From the NCBI RefSeq assembly GCF_003945325.1, contig NZ_AP019307.1, forward strand, positions 2,294,001-2,358,000: 64,000 bases of DNA, read 5' to 3'. Below, in pieces: positions 34,950-42,848 of the stretch. The notes below the pieces were generated by a model. It was not told the DNA's origin. It worked only from the letters and a program-made list of their open reading frames with translations, and made no database searches. This stretch comes from Nocardioides baekrokdamisoli (GTDB taxonomy: Bacteria > Actinomycetota > Actinomycetes > Propionibacteriales > Nocardioidaceae). Position numbers and translations under genes: made by a program. Numbering within the stretch: the first letter of the stretch is position 1; each line of letters begins with the position of its first letter.

Positions 34950-35669
34950 ATGGACCCTCGCCTGCTTCTCGTTGCTGCGGTGACAATCTCGACCACCAGC
35001 TGCAGTGTGCTCACAGTGGCCCCGAAGTCGATGCCGCGAGCGTCCGTCGGTTCGCGTGGCGGAGATAGTGATTCAAGTTCGCGGCTGACGGCACCATCGG
35101 CGGGACCGTCCGATCCGCGTGCCAGAGGATTGATTGTTGTTCCAGGCCTTGGCTGGTCGGAGGCGGGAGGTCTCAGCGGGATCGTGCCAGCCGCGGGGAC
35201 TTGCCACTTCCGGCACGCCAGCGATGGTGAGCCACTGCCGGACCCCCGATGCACGCCAGGAGCGATCACCGACGCAGTCACTCAGGCCAACCTGCGAGAG
35301 ACAATCTGTCGCCGCGGCGGCTACACCGCCAGCGTTCGGCCGCCCCTAGATCTCACAGAGAAGGTAAAGCGCGCCTTGATGGCCGCCTACGGGGTCGGTG
35401 ATCGGCCGATGAGTTCGTATGAAATGGATCACGAAACGCCTATCGAGGTCGGCGGGTCGCCCGGATCATTGCTCAATCTGTGGCCGGAGCCAAACGACGA
35501 CCGACGTCTTTTCGGCCGCAACCAATATGTCAACAACGACAAGGACCATGTCGAGAGCACGTATGGTCGCGGACCGGTCTGCGCAGGAACCGTCACCCTT
35601 GAGGCCGTTCAGAAGGCCTTTGCGCTCGACTGGACGACCGTGCCGGCTCTCCCCGGAAGACGGATGTGA
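34950..35669 (+). CDS. Secreted HNH-like nuclease lipoprotein (element cargo)
   Basis: The 239-residue protein has a lipoprotein signal ending VTISTTSC, a Ser/Pro-rich linker, and a C-terminal domain with SYEMDHETPIEVGG (Asp-His pair), LLNLWPEPNDD, and NNDKDHVESTYGRGPVCAG. These are elements of an HNH/beta-beta-alpha metal nuclease: DH, then N, then a distal K/D-H. Two further Cys residues in the middle (TCHF, RCTPG) may form a disulfide. It is not a close relative of the interrupted DUF1524 gene. Nuclease activity is inferred. Confidence 0.65.
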   Translation: MDPRLLLVAAVTISTTSCSVLTVAPKSMPRASVGSRGGDSDSSSRLTAPSAGPSDPRARGLIVVPGLGWSEAGGLSGIVPAAGTCHFRHASDGEPLPDPRCTPGAITDAVTQANLRETICRRGGYTASVRPPLDLTEKVKRALMAAYGVGDRPMSSYEMDHETPIEVGGSPGSLLNLWPEPNDDRRLFGRNQYVNNDKDHVESTYGRGPVCAGTVTLEAVQKAFALDWTTVPALPGRRM

Positions 35670-35773
35670 TCGCGTACGAGTACCTGATAACTCGCCGCTC
35701 ACGGATGATCGAGTACCCCAAATGGGCCCGTCGTCGCTGTGATCGGCGCCACTCATGCAATGCCAGATAACAC

Positions 35774-36082
35774 GTGGTGCCTCTCTCGAACGCATGGCAG
35801 ACCGGTGCCCAGCAGTGGACCGCGAGGCAGCGACATGACTTCGCGAACGATCCGCTCGAGCTGATCGCCGTCGAGGGGCGGGTCAACGAAGCCAAGGGGG
35901 ACGGCGATGCCGGGACCTGGCTGCCGCCCGACAAGTCGTTCCGTTGTGCGTACGCGGCCCGGATGGTGGCGATCAAACTGACGTGGCATCTCTGGGTCAC
36001 GCCAGCCGAGCGGGACGCACTCACGCGGCTGCTCCAGCCATGTGGCGCGTTGGAGTTGCCGCGCGAGCCCGGCAACGTTTAG
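35774..36082 (+). pseudogene. 3' half of the split DUF1524-type HNH nuclease gene
   Basis: The first codons encode VVPLSNAWQTGAQQW, which continues directly from VQIDH of the fragment ending at 27651. DUF1524 features follow: NDPLELIAVEGRVNEAKGDGDA, WLPPDKSFRCAYAARMVAIK and LWVTPAERDAL. The 102-codon piece has no signal peptide and begins at the insertion boundary, so it is not an independent gene. It could be translated from GTG 35774 but lacks the catalytic Asp-His. Confidence 0.88.
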
Positions 36083-36104
36083 GTAGACCTCACCATCTCC
36101 CGGA

Positions 36105-36110
36105 TACGGT
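36105..36110 (+). promoter_or_regulatory. -10 box (TACGGT), leaderless DUF475 gene
   Basis: TACGGT ends 6 nt before GTG 36117, and no ribosome site is present. Confidence 0.5.
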
Positions 36111-36116
36111 TCTCAC

Positions 36117-37145
36117 GTGATTCTCAGAATCTTCGGTACCTCGTTCGCTCTGACCATCGCGGCTCTTGTGGCAGCGGGGTTCCTCGGCGGCGCGAGTGCG
36201 GTCGTCATCGTCGCCATTCTGATCGTCCTGGAGGTGTCACTCTCGTTCGACAACGCGGTCGTCAATGCGTCCGTCCTCGACCGGATGGACGCCCGGTGGC
36301 AGAAGCTGTTCCTGACCGTCGGCCTGTTGATCGCGGTGGTCGGCATGCGACTGGTCGCTCCGCTCGTCCTGGTCGGGGTGACAGCCCACATCAGTCCGTT
36401 CAAGGCCGTGGACCTCGCGGTCAAGGGCGGGTCGATCACTGAGCCCGGGACGTACGCGTACCTGCTCCACCATGCGCACCCTGCGATCGCCGCCTTCGGC
36501 GGGATGTTCCTGTTGCTGCTGTTCCTCGACTTCGTGTTCACCGACCGCGCGCACACCTGGCTGAGCTTCATCGAACGCCCGCTCGCACGCATGGGGAGGG
36601 TCAAGTACGTGTCGGTCGCCATCGCTCTGGGCGTCCTGCTGGCCAGTGCGCTCGCTCTTGCCGAAGAGCCCGAAACGGTGCTCATCTCCGGTCTCGCCGG
36701 GACCATCACCTATCTGCTGATGGGCGGGTTGGGCGACTTCTTCGGCGACCCCGGCACCGCAGGCGGCTCGAAGGTCAGCGGCAAAGCGGCCTTCATGCTG
36801 TTCTGTTACCTCAACGTCCTGGACGCCTCGTTCTCCCTCGACGGCGTCGTCGGCGCGTTCGCGATCAGCCAGGACATCTTCATCATCGCGCTCGGCCTGG
36901 GTGTCGGCGCGATGTACATCCGCTCCCTGACCGTCTTCATGGTCCGACAGGGCACGCTGAGCGAATACATCTATCTCGAGCACGGTGCGCACTGGGCGAT
37001 CGGCGCGTTGGCGGCGATCCTGATGATTTCGATCAAGTACGCGGTGCCCGAGGTGGTCACCGGGCTGATCGGCGTCGTGTTCATCGGGTTTGCGTACTGG
37101 TCCTCGATCTCGCACCGAAGGCAGTCCGCCGCGCTGGAGTCCTAG
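36117..37145 (+). CDS. DUF475 family membrane protein (TerC-related)
   Basis: This 342-residue integral membrane protein has about nine helices. Two acidic helix motifs mark the TerC/DUF475 superfamily: LEVSLSFDNAVVNASVL near the start and LNVLDASFSLDGVVGAFAIS in the second half. They likely form a metal-binding site, and relatives are linked to tellurium resistance or metal export. The substrate is unknown. Its stop TAG overlaps the -10 box of the next gene. Confidence 0.88.
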   Translation: MILRIFGTSFALTIAALVAAGFLGGASAVVIVAILIVLEVSLSFDNAVVNASVLDRMDARWQKLFLTVGLLIAVVGMRLVAPLVLVGVTAHISPFKAVDLAVKGGSITEPGTYAYLLHHAHPAIAAFGGMFLLLLFLDFVFTDRAHTWLSFIERPLARMGRVKYVSVAIALGVLLASALALAEEPETVLISGLAGTITYLLMGGLGDFFGDPGTAGGSKVSGKAAFMLFCYLNVLDASFSLDGVVGAFAISQDIFIIALGLGVGAMYIRSLTVFMVRQGTLSEYIYLEHGAHWAIGALAAILMISIKYAVPEVVTGLIGVVFIGFAYWSSISHRRQSAALES

Positions 37146-37148
37146 GCT
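37143..37148 (+). promoter_or_regulatory. -10 box (TAGGCT), leaderless start of the 37155 gene
   Basis: TAGGCT begins with the DUF475 stop codon and ends 6 nt before ATG 37155. Confidence 0.5.
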
Positions 37149-37154
37149 CATCGC

Positions 37155-37697
37155 ATGGCGATCGTGCACTCAACCACCATCAAGCCGTCTAAGCCGGAGA
37201 TCCTCGAGACGTTGTTCGGGGGACCCGTCGAGATCCTCGGGGCGTACCGCTTCGACGACCCGGACGGCGAGGTCGGCGTCGAGGGTCTGATCGTGACCGC
37301 GCCGGGTGGTCCGCGGCATGTGGTGATGACCTATCGCGGCGCTCCGTTGGACGGTGCCGATGAGCACCTGCTGTCGACGATGGAGCATGGCGTACTCGGC
37401 CAGCGGTGGATCTATGACGGCCTGGGCGATCCGGTGGCGCTGGCGTGCTTCGACCGCGCGTTGCGCGGCGAGCAGCGGCAGGCGAGGCTCGAGGTCTTCG
37501 ACGGCGACGACCTGGTCGAGACCCGGGACTCCACCGTTCGCATCGCTCTCGTGGAGGGTGAGGGGTCCGGGCGGCATGGCCTCCTGATCGCAGGCGACCT
37601 GGCCGACCCGATCCCGTCCGACGGCTCGCATCTGCACGCGACCTGGGACGGGGGCGAGGCGGTCATCGTCGCGCTCGTCCCGGCACTGCCAGAATGA
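37155..37697 (+). CDS. Maltokinase N-cap-like domain protein
   Basis: This 180-residue soluble protein starts AIVHSTTIKPSKPEILETLF, a segment seen in the N-terminal cap of actinobacterial maltokinases and in CG0192-type proteins. It lacks any kinase domain. Later parts include GPRHVVMTYRGAPLDGADEHLL and WIYDGLGDPVALACFDRAL. No catalytic motif is visible. The family call is tentative. It is followed 4 bp later by a FUSC-like gene. Confidence 0.5.
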   Translation: MAIVHSTTIKPSKPEILETLFGGPVEILGAYRFDDPDGEVGVEGLIVTAPGGPRHVVMTYRGAPLDGADEHLLSTMEHGVLGQRWIYDGLGDPVALACFDRALRGEQRQARLEVFDGDDLVETRDSTVRIALVEGEGSGRHGLLIAGDLADPIPSDGSHLHATWDGGEAVIVALVPALPE

Positions 37698-37701
37698 CGC
37701 A

Positions 37702-38682
37702 GTGCCGTCAGTCCTCGTAGATCGCGCGCATGCTGCGCGGGTAAGCGTCGGGCTCATCATTCCGGGCATCGCCCTGTTGTGGTGGAACCGTCCGGCGCTG
37801 TTGATCTTCGCCGTATTCGGCTCATTCGCAGGCATGTATGGCCGGGCCGAAACCAGGTCGGTGCGGCTGCTGCACCAGTCGCAGGGGGCCCTGTTGCTTC
37901 TCGGCGGCGCCGCCGCCGGGATCGCGCTGTCCCGCGCGAATGCCTCGCCGCTGACGGTGGTCCTGGCGGCCACGGTCTTCGCGGTGGGCGGTTCGCTTCT
38001 GGCTGACTTCTTCGCGCTCCGTCCTGAGGGCCCCTTCTACGGCACCTTTGCCCTCGGTGCGATCGCCGGTGTCCACTCCGTCTCCGCCTCGGCGTGGGAG
38101 TGCTGGGGGATCACGGCGGCGTCGGCGTTGCTGGCCCTGCTCATCGGGTTCGTTTCCGCAGACGCGACCACCTGGGACCAGCGCCGCGTGGCCGCCGCCG
38201 TACGCGACCAGCGGGTCCGCGAACGGCCCGCAGCGTTTCTGCATGCGGCCCGTTACGCGGTTGCCGTGGCAGCGGCGGGAAGCGTTGCGTACGTCCTCGA
38301 CCTGGGTCACGTGAACTGGGCGATCGCCGGCGCCGCCGTCACGCTCGCTGCCGCGGACTCGCGAGGACGCCTCAGGCGAGGGGTCCACCGCGTGATCGGT
38401 ACGCTCGCCGGCCTCGCGGTCACGGCACTCGTGCTGACACCCGGCTGGGAGCCGAGGACTCTGGCAGTGATCGTGATCTGCCTGATCTTCCCGACCGAGC
38501 TCTTCATGTCGGTGAACTACGCCGTCGCGCTGAGCTTCTTCACCCCGATGATCATGCTGATGACCGAGCTGGCGCAGCCGATCGGCGTACGCGACATGAT
38601 CACGTCTCGTGCCCTGGGCACGATGGTCGGCGTCCTCGTCGGTGTTGCGGTCAGCGCCCTCGTCCGCGACCGCGAGGCGTGA
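37702..38682 (+). CDS. FUSC family membrane protein
   Basis: The 326-residue protein has two clusters of five to six hydrophobic helices (residues 10-150 and 190-320) joined by a charged loop RVAAAVRDQRVRERPAAF. This is the duplicated FUSC/aromatic-acid-exporter layout. The second cluster contains VNWAIAGAAVTLAAADSRGRLRRGVHRVIGTLAG, the typical FUSC phrase. Efflux of aromatic acids is the usual role; the substrate is unknown. GTG 37702 follows the previous stop by 4 bp. Confidence 0.82.
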   Translation: MPSVLVDRAHAARVSVGLIIPGIALLWWNRPALLIFAVFGSFAGMYGRAETRSVRLLHQSQGALLLLGGAAAGIALSRANASPLTVVLAATVFAVGGSLLADFFALRPEGPFYGTFALGAIAGVHSVSASAWECWGITAASALLALLIGFVSADATTWDQRRVAAAVRDQRVRERPAAFLHAARYAVAVAAAGSVAYVLDLGHVNWAIAGAAVTLAAADSRGRLRRGVHRVIGTLAGLAVTALVLTPGWEPRTLAVIVICLIFPTELFMSVNYAVALSFFTPMIMLMTELAQPIGVRDMITSRALGTMVGVLVGVAVSALVRDREA

Positions 38683-38706
38683 GTCGGGTCGTGGCGGAAG
38701 TGGCCG

Positions 38707-40284
38707 TCACGACCCGTTCCTGATCAGGTCGGCCGCCTTCTCGCCGATAAGCATGGTGGGGGCGTGGGTGTTGCCGTGCGTGATCCGCGGCATCGCCGAG
38801 GCGTCCACCACCCGCAGTCCGCTGACGCCGTGGACGCGCAGCGAGGCGTCCAGGACGCCGCTGTCCTCGGTGCCCATCCTGGCCGTGCAACTCGGGTGAT
38901 ACGTGTGCTCGACCCCGCGCCGGATGGCCTCCTCCACTTCGGTGCGGGTCGAGGCCTGCGGTCCGGGGTGGATCTCTCGGTTCGTGATGCTGCGCATCAG
39001 CGGGGTGGACGCGATCTCGCGTACCCGCTGGATCCCCTCCACCATGGACGTCATGTCGTCGGGGTTCTCGAAGTAGTTGTTGCAGATGCTGGGCGCCTTC
39101 TCGGGGTCGCTCGACGCGAGGCGTACCGAACCCTCGGACCTGGCGCCGACCATCGAGAGGCCCATGGCCCAGGCCATCCCGTCGTGCTCCGCGGCACCGT
39201 GCTCCCAGAAGTAGACCGGCGCGCCGATGATCTGCATGTACGGCGCGATGTCGGCCACGCTCGTGTGGAAGAACGCGCCCGCCTCACCGATGTTCGAGGT
39301 GAGCATGCCGCGGTGCTGCAGGAAGTACTTGACCAACTGGCTCGGCTTCTCGGCGTTGGCCAGGTTGTCCGGCTCGCTGGTGTCGAAGTTCATCAGATAC
39401 ATCGGGTGGTCCATCAGATGCGATCCGACGTGCGGGTTGTCGACGATGGTGTCGATGCCGTGCTCGCTCAGGTGGGCCGACGGTCCGATGCCGGAGAGCA
39501 TCAGCAACTGCGGGGTGTTGTACGCACCGGCGCTGAGGATGACCTCTCGGTGCGCACGGAACGTCTGGGTCTGCTCACCGACACGGGCGACGACGCTGGT
39601 GGCCCGGCCCCCTTCGATCACGACCCGGTGCGCGAACGCACCGGTCGCGATCGTCAGATTCGACTGCTTGCGATGAGGCGCGAGATACCCGTCGTACGTG
39701 GTCCAGCGCTGACCCCTGCGGGTGAACCGCTGATACATCGAGGCGCCTTCCTGCTGCGCCCCGTTGAAGTCGTCGGTACGGCCCAGCCCGACCGAAGCCA
39801 TGGCCTCGATCATCCGCAACGAGCCGGCTCGAGGGTCGGGGGCGTCCTCGATGAACTGCGGACCTTGGTCGCCGTGGAACTGGTTCGCACCCCGACTGTT
39901 GGTCTCCATCCGGCGGAACAACGGAAGCACCTCGTCGTACGACCAGCCGGTTGCGCCTGCCTTGGCCCAGCCGTCGTAGTCCGCACGGTTTCCGCGGATG
40001 TAGATCATCGCGTTCATGCCGCTGGAGCCGCCGAGCATCTTCCCGCGCGGCTGGTAGATCCGGCGCCCACCCAGATGCGGCTCCGGGTCTGAGAGATAGT
40101 CCCAGTCGAGCGGAGTGTGGAACTGCTTGGCGAACGCGGCGGGGATCTGGACAGTCATGTTCGGCCGGCTCTTCCCGCCGGCCTCGAGCACGAGGACGGT
40201 GACACCTGGGTCCTCGCTCAGCCGTCCGGCGAGCACAGCTCCTGCCGAGCCGCTGCCCACCACGATGTAGTCGAACTCCGCCAT
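38707..40284 (-). CDS. GMC family FAD oxidoreductase (choline dehydrogenase-like)
   Basis: GMC enzymes oxidise alcohols with FAD. The 525-residue protein starts FDYIVVGSGSAGAVLAGRLSE (FAD dinucleotide fold) and has GSSGMNAMIYIRGNRADYD, the GMC signature 2 LSAGAYNTPQLLMLSGIGP, and the C-terminal His region YHPSCTARMG with GNTHAPTMLIGEKAADLI. The substrate alcohol is unknown. ATG 40284 has AAGGAGGAG 6 nt upstream. It is divergent from an SDR dehydrogenase. Confidence 0.93.
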   Translation of the reverse strand: MAEFDYIVVGSGSAGAVLAGRLSEDPGVTVLVLEAGGKSRPNMTVQIPAAFAKQFHTPLDWDYLSDPEPHLGGRRIYQPRGKMLGGSSGMNAMIYIRGNRADYDGWAKAGATGWSYDEVLPLFRRMETNSRGANQFHGDQGPQFIEDAPDPRAGSLRMIEAMASVGLGRTDDFNGAQQEGASMYQRFTRRGQRWTTYDGYLAPHRKQSNLTIATGAFAHRVVIEGGRATSVVARVGEQTQTFRAHREVILSAGAYNTPQLLMLSGIGPSAHLSEHGIDTIVDNPHVGSHLMDHPMYLMNFDTSEPDNLANAEKPSQLVKYFLQHRGMLTSNIGEAGAFFHTSVADIAPYMQIIGAPVYFWEHGAAEHDGMAWAMGLSMVGARSEGSVRLASSDPEKAPSICNNYFENPDDMTSMVEGIQRVREIASTPLMRSITNREIHPGPQASTRTEVEEAIRRGVEHTYHPSCTARMGTEDSGVLDASLRVHGVSGLRVVDASAMPRITHGNTHAPTMLIGEKAADLIRNGS

Positions 40285-40454
40285 GACTGCTCCTCCTTGG
40301 TACGCACATGCGTCGTGCCGATCAGTCTGTCGGGGGACTGACGTGCCGCGCCATGCCGTTCGCGCCATCGTTCGACTCCGGATTTGTGAAGGTCTCCAAA
40401 GAATCCGGCGGGGTCCTGTTCGCGGCGCCCGAAGTGCGCGCGACCAGATGCCTC

Positions 40455-40460
40455 TACCTT
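40455..40460 (+). promoter_or_regulatory. -10 box (TACCTT), leaderless SDR gene
   Basis: TACCTT ends 7 nt before ATG 40468 in the 183-bp divergent space with the GMC gene. Nothing else is clear in that gap. Confidence 0.45.
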
Positions 40461-40467
40461 GGGTCCC

Positions 40468-41259
40468 ATGACTTCAACTGCTGTGGTGACCGGTGCCGGA
40501 CGCGGCATCGGCTTCGCTCTCGCCAGTCAGCTCTCCGACAACGGCTACCGCGTCGTCCTCACCGACGTCGACGGCGAATCCGCGGAGCGCGCCGCCGCTG
40601 AGATCGGGAATGGCGCCGTCGGTCTGGAGCAGGACGTACGCGACATGGCGTCGCACCGGTCGGTGGCCGCCGAGGCCGCCAGGCTCGGTCCGTTGACCAG
40701 ATGGGTCAACAACGCCGGGATCCTGTTCTCGGGAGATGCCTGGACCCACGGCGACGACCAGGTGGCCGCGATTCTCGACGTCAACGTCCGTGGGGTGATG
40801 GCGGGATGTTCGGCCGCCGTGAACGCGATGGAGGGCGGAGGAGCCATCCTCAACATCGCGTCCATCTCGGCGCTCGGGCCGGTCCCCGGCCTCGCTCTGT
40901 ACGCCGCGACCAAGGCAGCCGTGCTGTCGTACACGACCTCGCTCGAGGGCGACCTGCGCCATGCCGGCCGGCCGATCCGGGTACGGGCGCTGTGCCCTGA
41001 CGTGGTCGGAACTGCGATGGTCTCCAGCCAGCAGAAGGAACCGGGAGCTGCGTTGCTCTTCTCCGGACCGAAGCCGTTGCAGGAGGACGATGTGGCCCGT
41101 GCGGGGATCGACCTGCTCGAGCAGAAGCACCAGATCTTCCGGGTGGTTCCGCGCTGGCGTGGCGCGCTCGTACGCACCATCGATCTGGCGCCGTCTCTCG
41201 GTCTCGGGTCGCTCGCGCTGATGCGGAAGGTCGGCGACCATCGCCAGGCGCACGCCTAA
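40468..41259 (+). CDS. Short-chain dehydrogenase/reductase
   Basis: This 263-residue classical SDR has the cofactor loop TGAGRGIG, the NNAG motif WVNNAGILFSG, and the active site Ser (NIASISALG) and YAATK (Tyr/Lys). The Asp after beta-2 (LTDVDGES) favours NAD(H) over NADP(H). The substrate is unknown. It ends 4 bp into the convergent PucR gene and lies with GMC, acyl-CoA ligase and desaturase-like genes, suggesting a lipid or alcohol pathway. Confidence 0.92.
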   Translation: MTSTAVVTGAGRGIGFALASQLSDNGYRVVLTDVDGESAERAAAEIGNGAVGLEQDVRDMASHRSVAAEAARLGPLTRWVNNAGILFSGDAWTHGDDQVAAILDVNVRGVMAGCSAAVNAMEGGGAILNIASISALGPVPGLALYAATKAAVLSYTTSLEGDLRHAGRPIRVRALCPDVVGTAMVSSQQKEPGAALLFSGPKPLQEDDVARAGIDLLEQKHQIFRVVPRWRGALVRTIDLAPSLGLGSLALMRKVGDHRQAHA

Positions 41260-42551
41260 GGAGTCAGCACGGCTCTTCCGAGCCAGTGGCAGGCAAGCAG
41301 GGCGAGTTCGAGGTTGAACCGGTCGTCCGTGAGGTCGCGTCCACGCACCTCGGTCGCACGGTCGATGCGGTACTTCACAGTGTTGCGGTGCACGTGAAGA
41401 AGCTCGCCAGCGGTGCGGAAGCTACCGCCCTCACTGAGGAAGACGAGCAGTGTCTCTCGGAGGCGTTCGATCGCTTCGTCGTCCGCCGCCAGTGGTCCGA
41501 GCACGTCGACCACGAGGTTTCGCGCGGATTCGATGTCGCGGGTGAGGAGCGCGGCGGCGCGTACGCCCGGCGCTGCGTAGGTCGTCACGGCGGCCGCCCG
41601 ATCATCGGCGATCGTGGCCACCGTGTGTGCCTTGAGCGCTTCAAGATGGGTCGAGCGGAAACCGGGTATCGCCGCACCCACGGTGCCCAGGGCGACACGG
41701 ATCGAGCCCGCGGTGGCTGCGATGGCTCGCTCGATCTCCTCGGCGCTGGTCGCGACCGCTGCACGGCCCATCGGTATCCAGGCCCAGGCCTGTGAACGAT
41801 CCTGAGGGAGGAACAGTGGTTGGCCGGTGCTCCCGACGGCGTCCCCGACCAGTCCGGCAACAGTCTCCAGGCGCCTGAGACCGTCGGTGGATCCGCTTCG
41901 ATCCGTATCCCACAGGACGACCCCGAGGTGGCGCTGCCGAAGGCGGTAGCCGATCGTGCTCTCAGCGGCGGCCACGTCGATGTCCTGCCCGTCGATGAGC
42001 GCCGCCAGCATGGTGGCGCGGACGGTGTTGCGGTTGGCCATCCACCGCTCCAACTCGGACTCGTACTCCGCAACCACCTTCTCGGACACCTGATCGACGT
42101 AACGGAACGCCAGGTCGTGCATGAGTCGTGCAGCTTCGTAGGCCACCTCCAGATCGGGCTCCTGGTGAGCAATCTCGGCAAAGGAGAGGTCAAGGATCCG
42201 TCGCTGGCCGAGCCGGTACGCGCGCACCAGCGCGTTCGATGACGTCCCGCGTTGGGCGAGTCGATGTGCGTACGCGATTGCGGCTGCCGGGGGAGTGATG
42301 TTGTCGATCGCGATCGAGTGCTGCACCAGATGGAGGAACGTCTCGATGTTGCTCTCGACGCTCGCGCGGAGAAGGTCGAGGATCAGTGGGTCGCCGCGCA
42401 GTTCCGGGATCGAATCGGGCAACTCGGCAAGGAGCGCGGAACCCAGGCTGATGAGTTGGGTACCGAGTGACCGGGCCACCTCGCGGATCCGGGAGGCCGC
42501 GTGAGCCTCCGTCTCGCTCCGGAGGGTTTGACGTGGATCCACCGGCTTCAC
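41256..42551 (-). CDS. PucR family transcriptional regulator
   Basis: The 431-residue protein has an N-terminal sensory part with a RsbRD/GGDEF-like region (about 20-290). The C-terminal PucR HTH begins ETLLVFLSEGGSFRTAGELLHVHRNTVKYRIDR and is diagnostic. Such regulators often activate catabolic genes on small-molecule binding. It is divergent from the acyl-CoA ligase operon, and the dyad at 42658-42672 between them is a candidate site. GTG 42551 is the start. Confidence 0.9.
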   Translation of the reverse strand: MKPVDPRQTLRSETEAHAASRIREVARSLGTQLISLGSALLAELPDSIPELRGDPLILDLLRASVESNIETFLHLVQHSIAIDNITPPAAAIAYAHRLAQRGTSSNALVRAYRLGQRRILDLSFAEIAHQEPDLEVAYEAARLMHDLAFRYVDQVSEKVVAEYESELERWMANRNTVRATMLAALIDGQDIDVAAAESTIGYRLRQRHLGVVLWDTDRSGSTDGLRRLETVAGLVGDAVGSTGQPLFLPQDRSQAWAWIPMGRAAVATSAEEIERAIAATAGSIRVALGTVGAAIPGFRSTHLEALKAHTVATIADDRAAAVTTYAAPGVRAAALLTRDIESARNLVVDVLGPLAADDEAIERLRETLLVFLSEGGSFRTAGELLHVHRNTVKYRIDRATEVRGRDLTDDRFNLELALLACHWLGRAVLTP

Positions 42552-42657
42552 CTCTGCGTTTTGTGCATGTCGCCCATCAGGGGCCGTTGGTTTTGATCAT
42601 GCCAGCCAGCCTCACGCTTGGCGAAGGTCAGAAGCCTGAAAAGTCGATGACGAGATT

Positions 42658-42672
42658 TGTGCGGAACGCACA
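42658..42672. promoter_or_regulatory. Dyad in PucR / acyl-CoA ligase divergent region
   Basis: TGTGC-GGAAC-GCACA lies in the 185-bp space between the PucR gene and the SDR remnant. It is a plausible operator; nothing else clear was found in this space. Confidence 0.4.
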
Positions 42673-42736
42673 GTGTGCTGGGTCACATTCATTCGTACCG
42701 TGAGGTCTGACAGCACGACCGAACCGAAGGAATCCG

Positions 42737-42838
42737 ATGTCGCACACTCTCCAGGGCAGGACCGCAATCGTGACCGGCGCCGCCAACGGCATTGGCCTGG
42801 CCATCCTCGATGGAGGCTTCGATGCGAGTCTGTTCTGA
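42737..42838 (+). pseudogene. Truncated 5' end of a short-chain dehydrogenase gene
   Basis: ATG 42737 has a GAAGGA ribosome site and encodes SHTLQGRTAIVTGAANGIGL, the first strand and cofactor loop of an SDR. It then runs into ILDGGFDASLF and stops after 33 codons. The rest of the enzyme (NNAG, YxxxK) is absent, so this is an internal-deletion remnant. Its stop overlaps the TGAGGAGG ribosome site of the next gene, so it may still act as a translated leader. Confidence 0.7.
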
Positions 42839-42848
42839 GGAGGCGACG

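Larger units (their letters stand above)
27652..35773 (+). mobile_element. Tn554-type element (about 8.1 kb) inserted in the HNH gene
   Basis: The recombination module at 31111-34917 is the tnpA-tnpB-tnpC set of Tn554-like elements: two tyrosine recombinases of unequal size plus a small DUF6262 protein, all overlapping. The ends are inferred from the interrupted HNH gene: coding homology ends at CAC 27649-27651 and resumes at GTG 35774, itself preceded by a CAC (35771-35773). No terminal inverted repeats or long target duplication were seen, as expected for Tn554. Codon use and lower GC differ from the host. The cargo is a sigma/anti-sigma pair, secreted protease, small lipoprotein and HNH-like lipoprotein. 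Confidence 0.85.

Noticed and set aside
27652..35773. Prophage or integrative conjugative element
   Set aside because: No phage structural, lysis, relaxase or mating genes; the overlapping trio of recombination genes fits a Tn554-type transposon.
27641..35780. Long direct-repeat att sites at the element ends
   Set aside because: Only a CAC trinucleotide is shared in register at the two junctions; nearby CCAGAT in both flanks is not aligned with the coding break and is probably chance.
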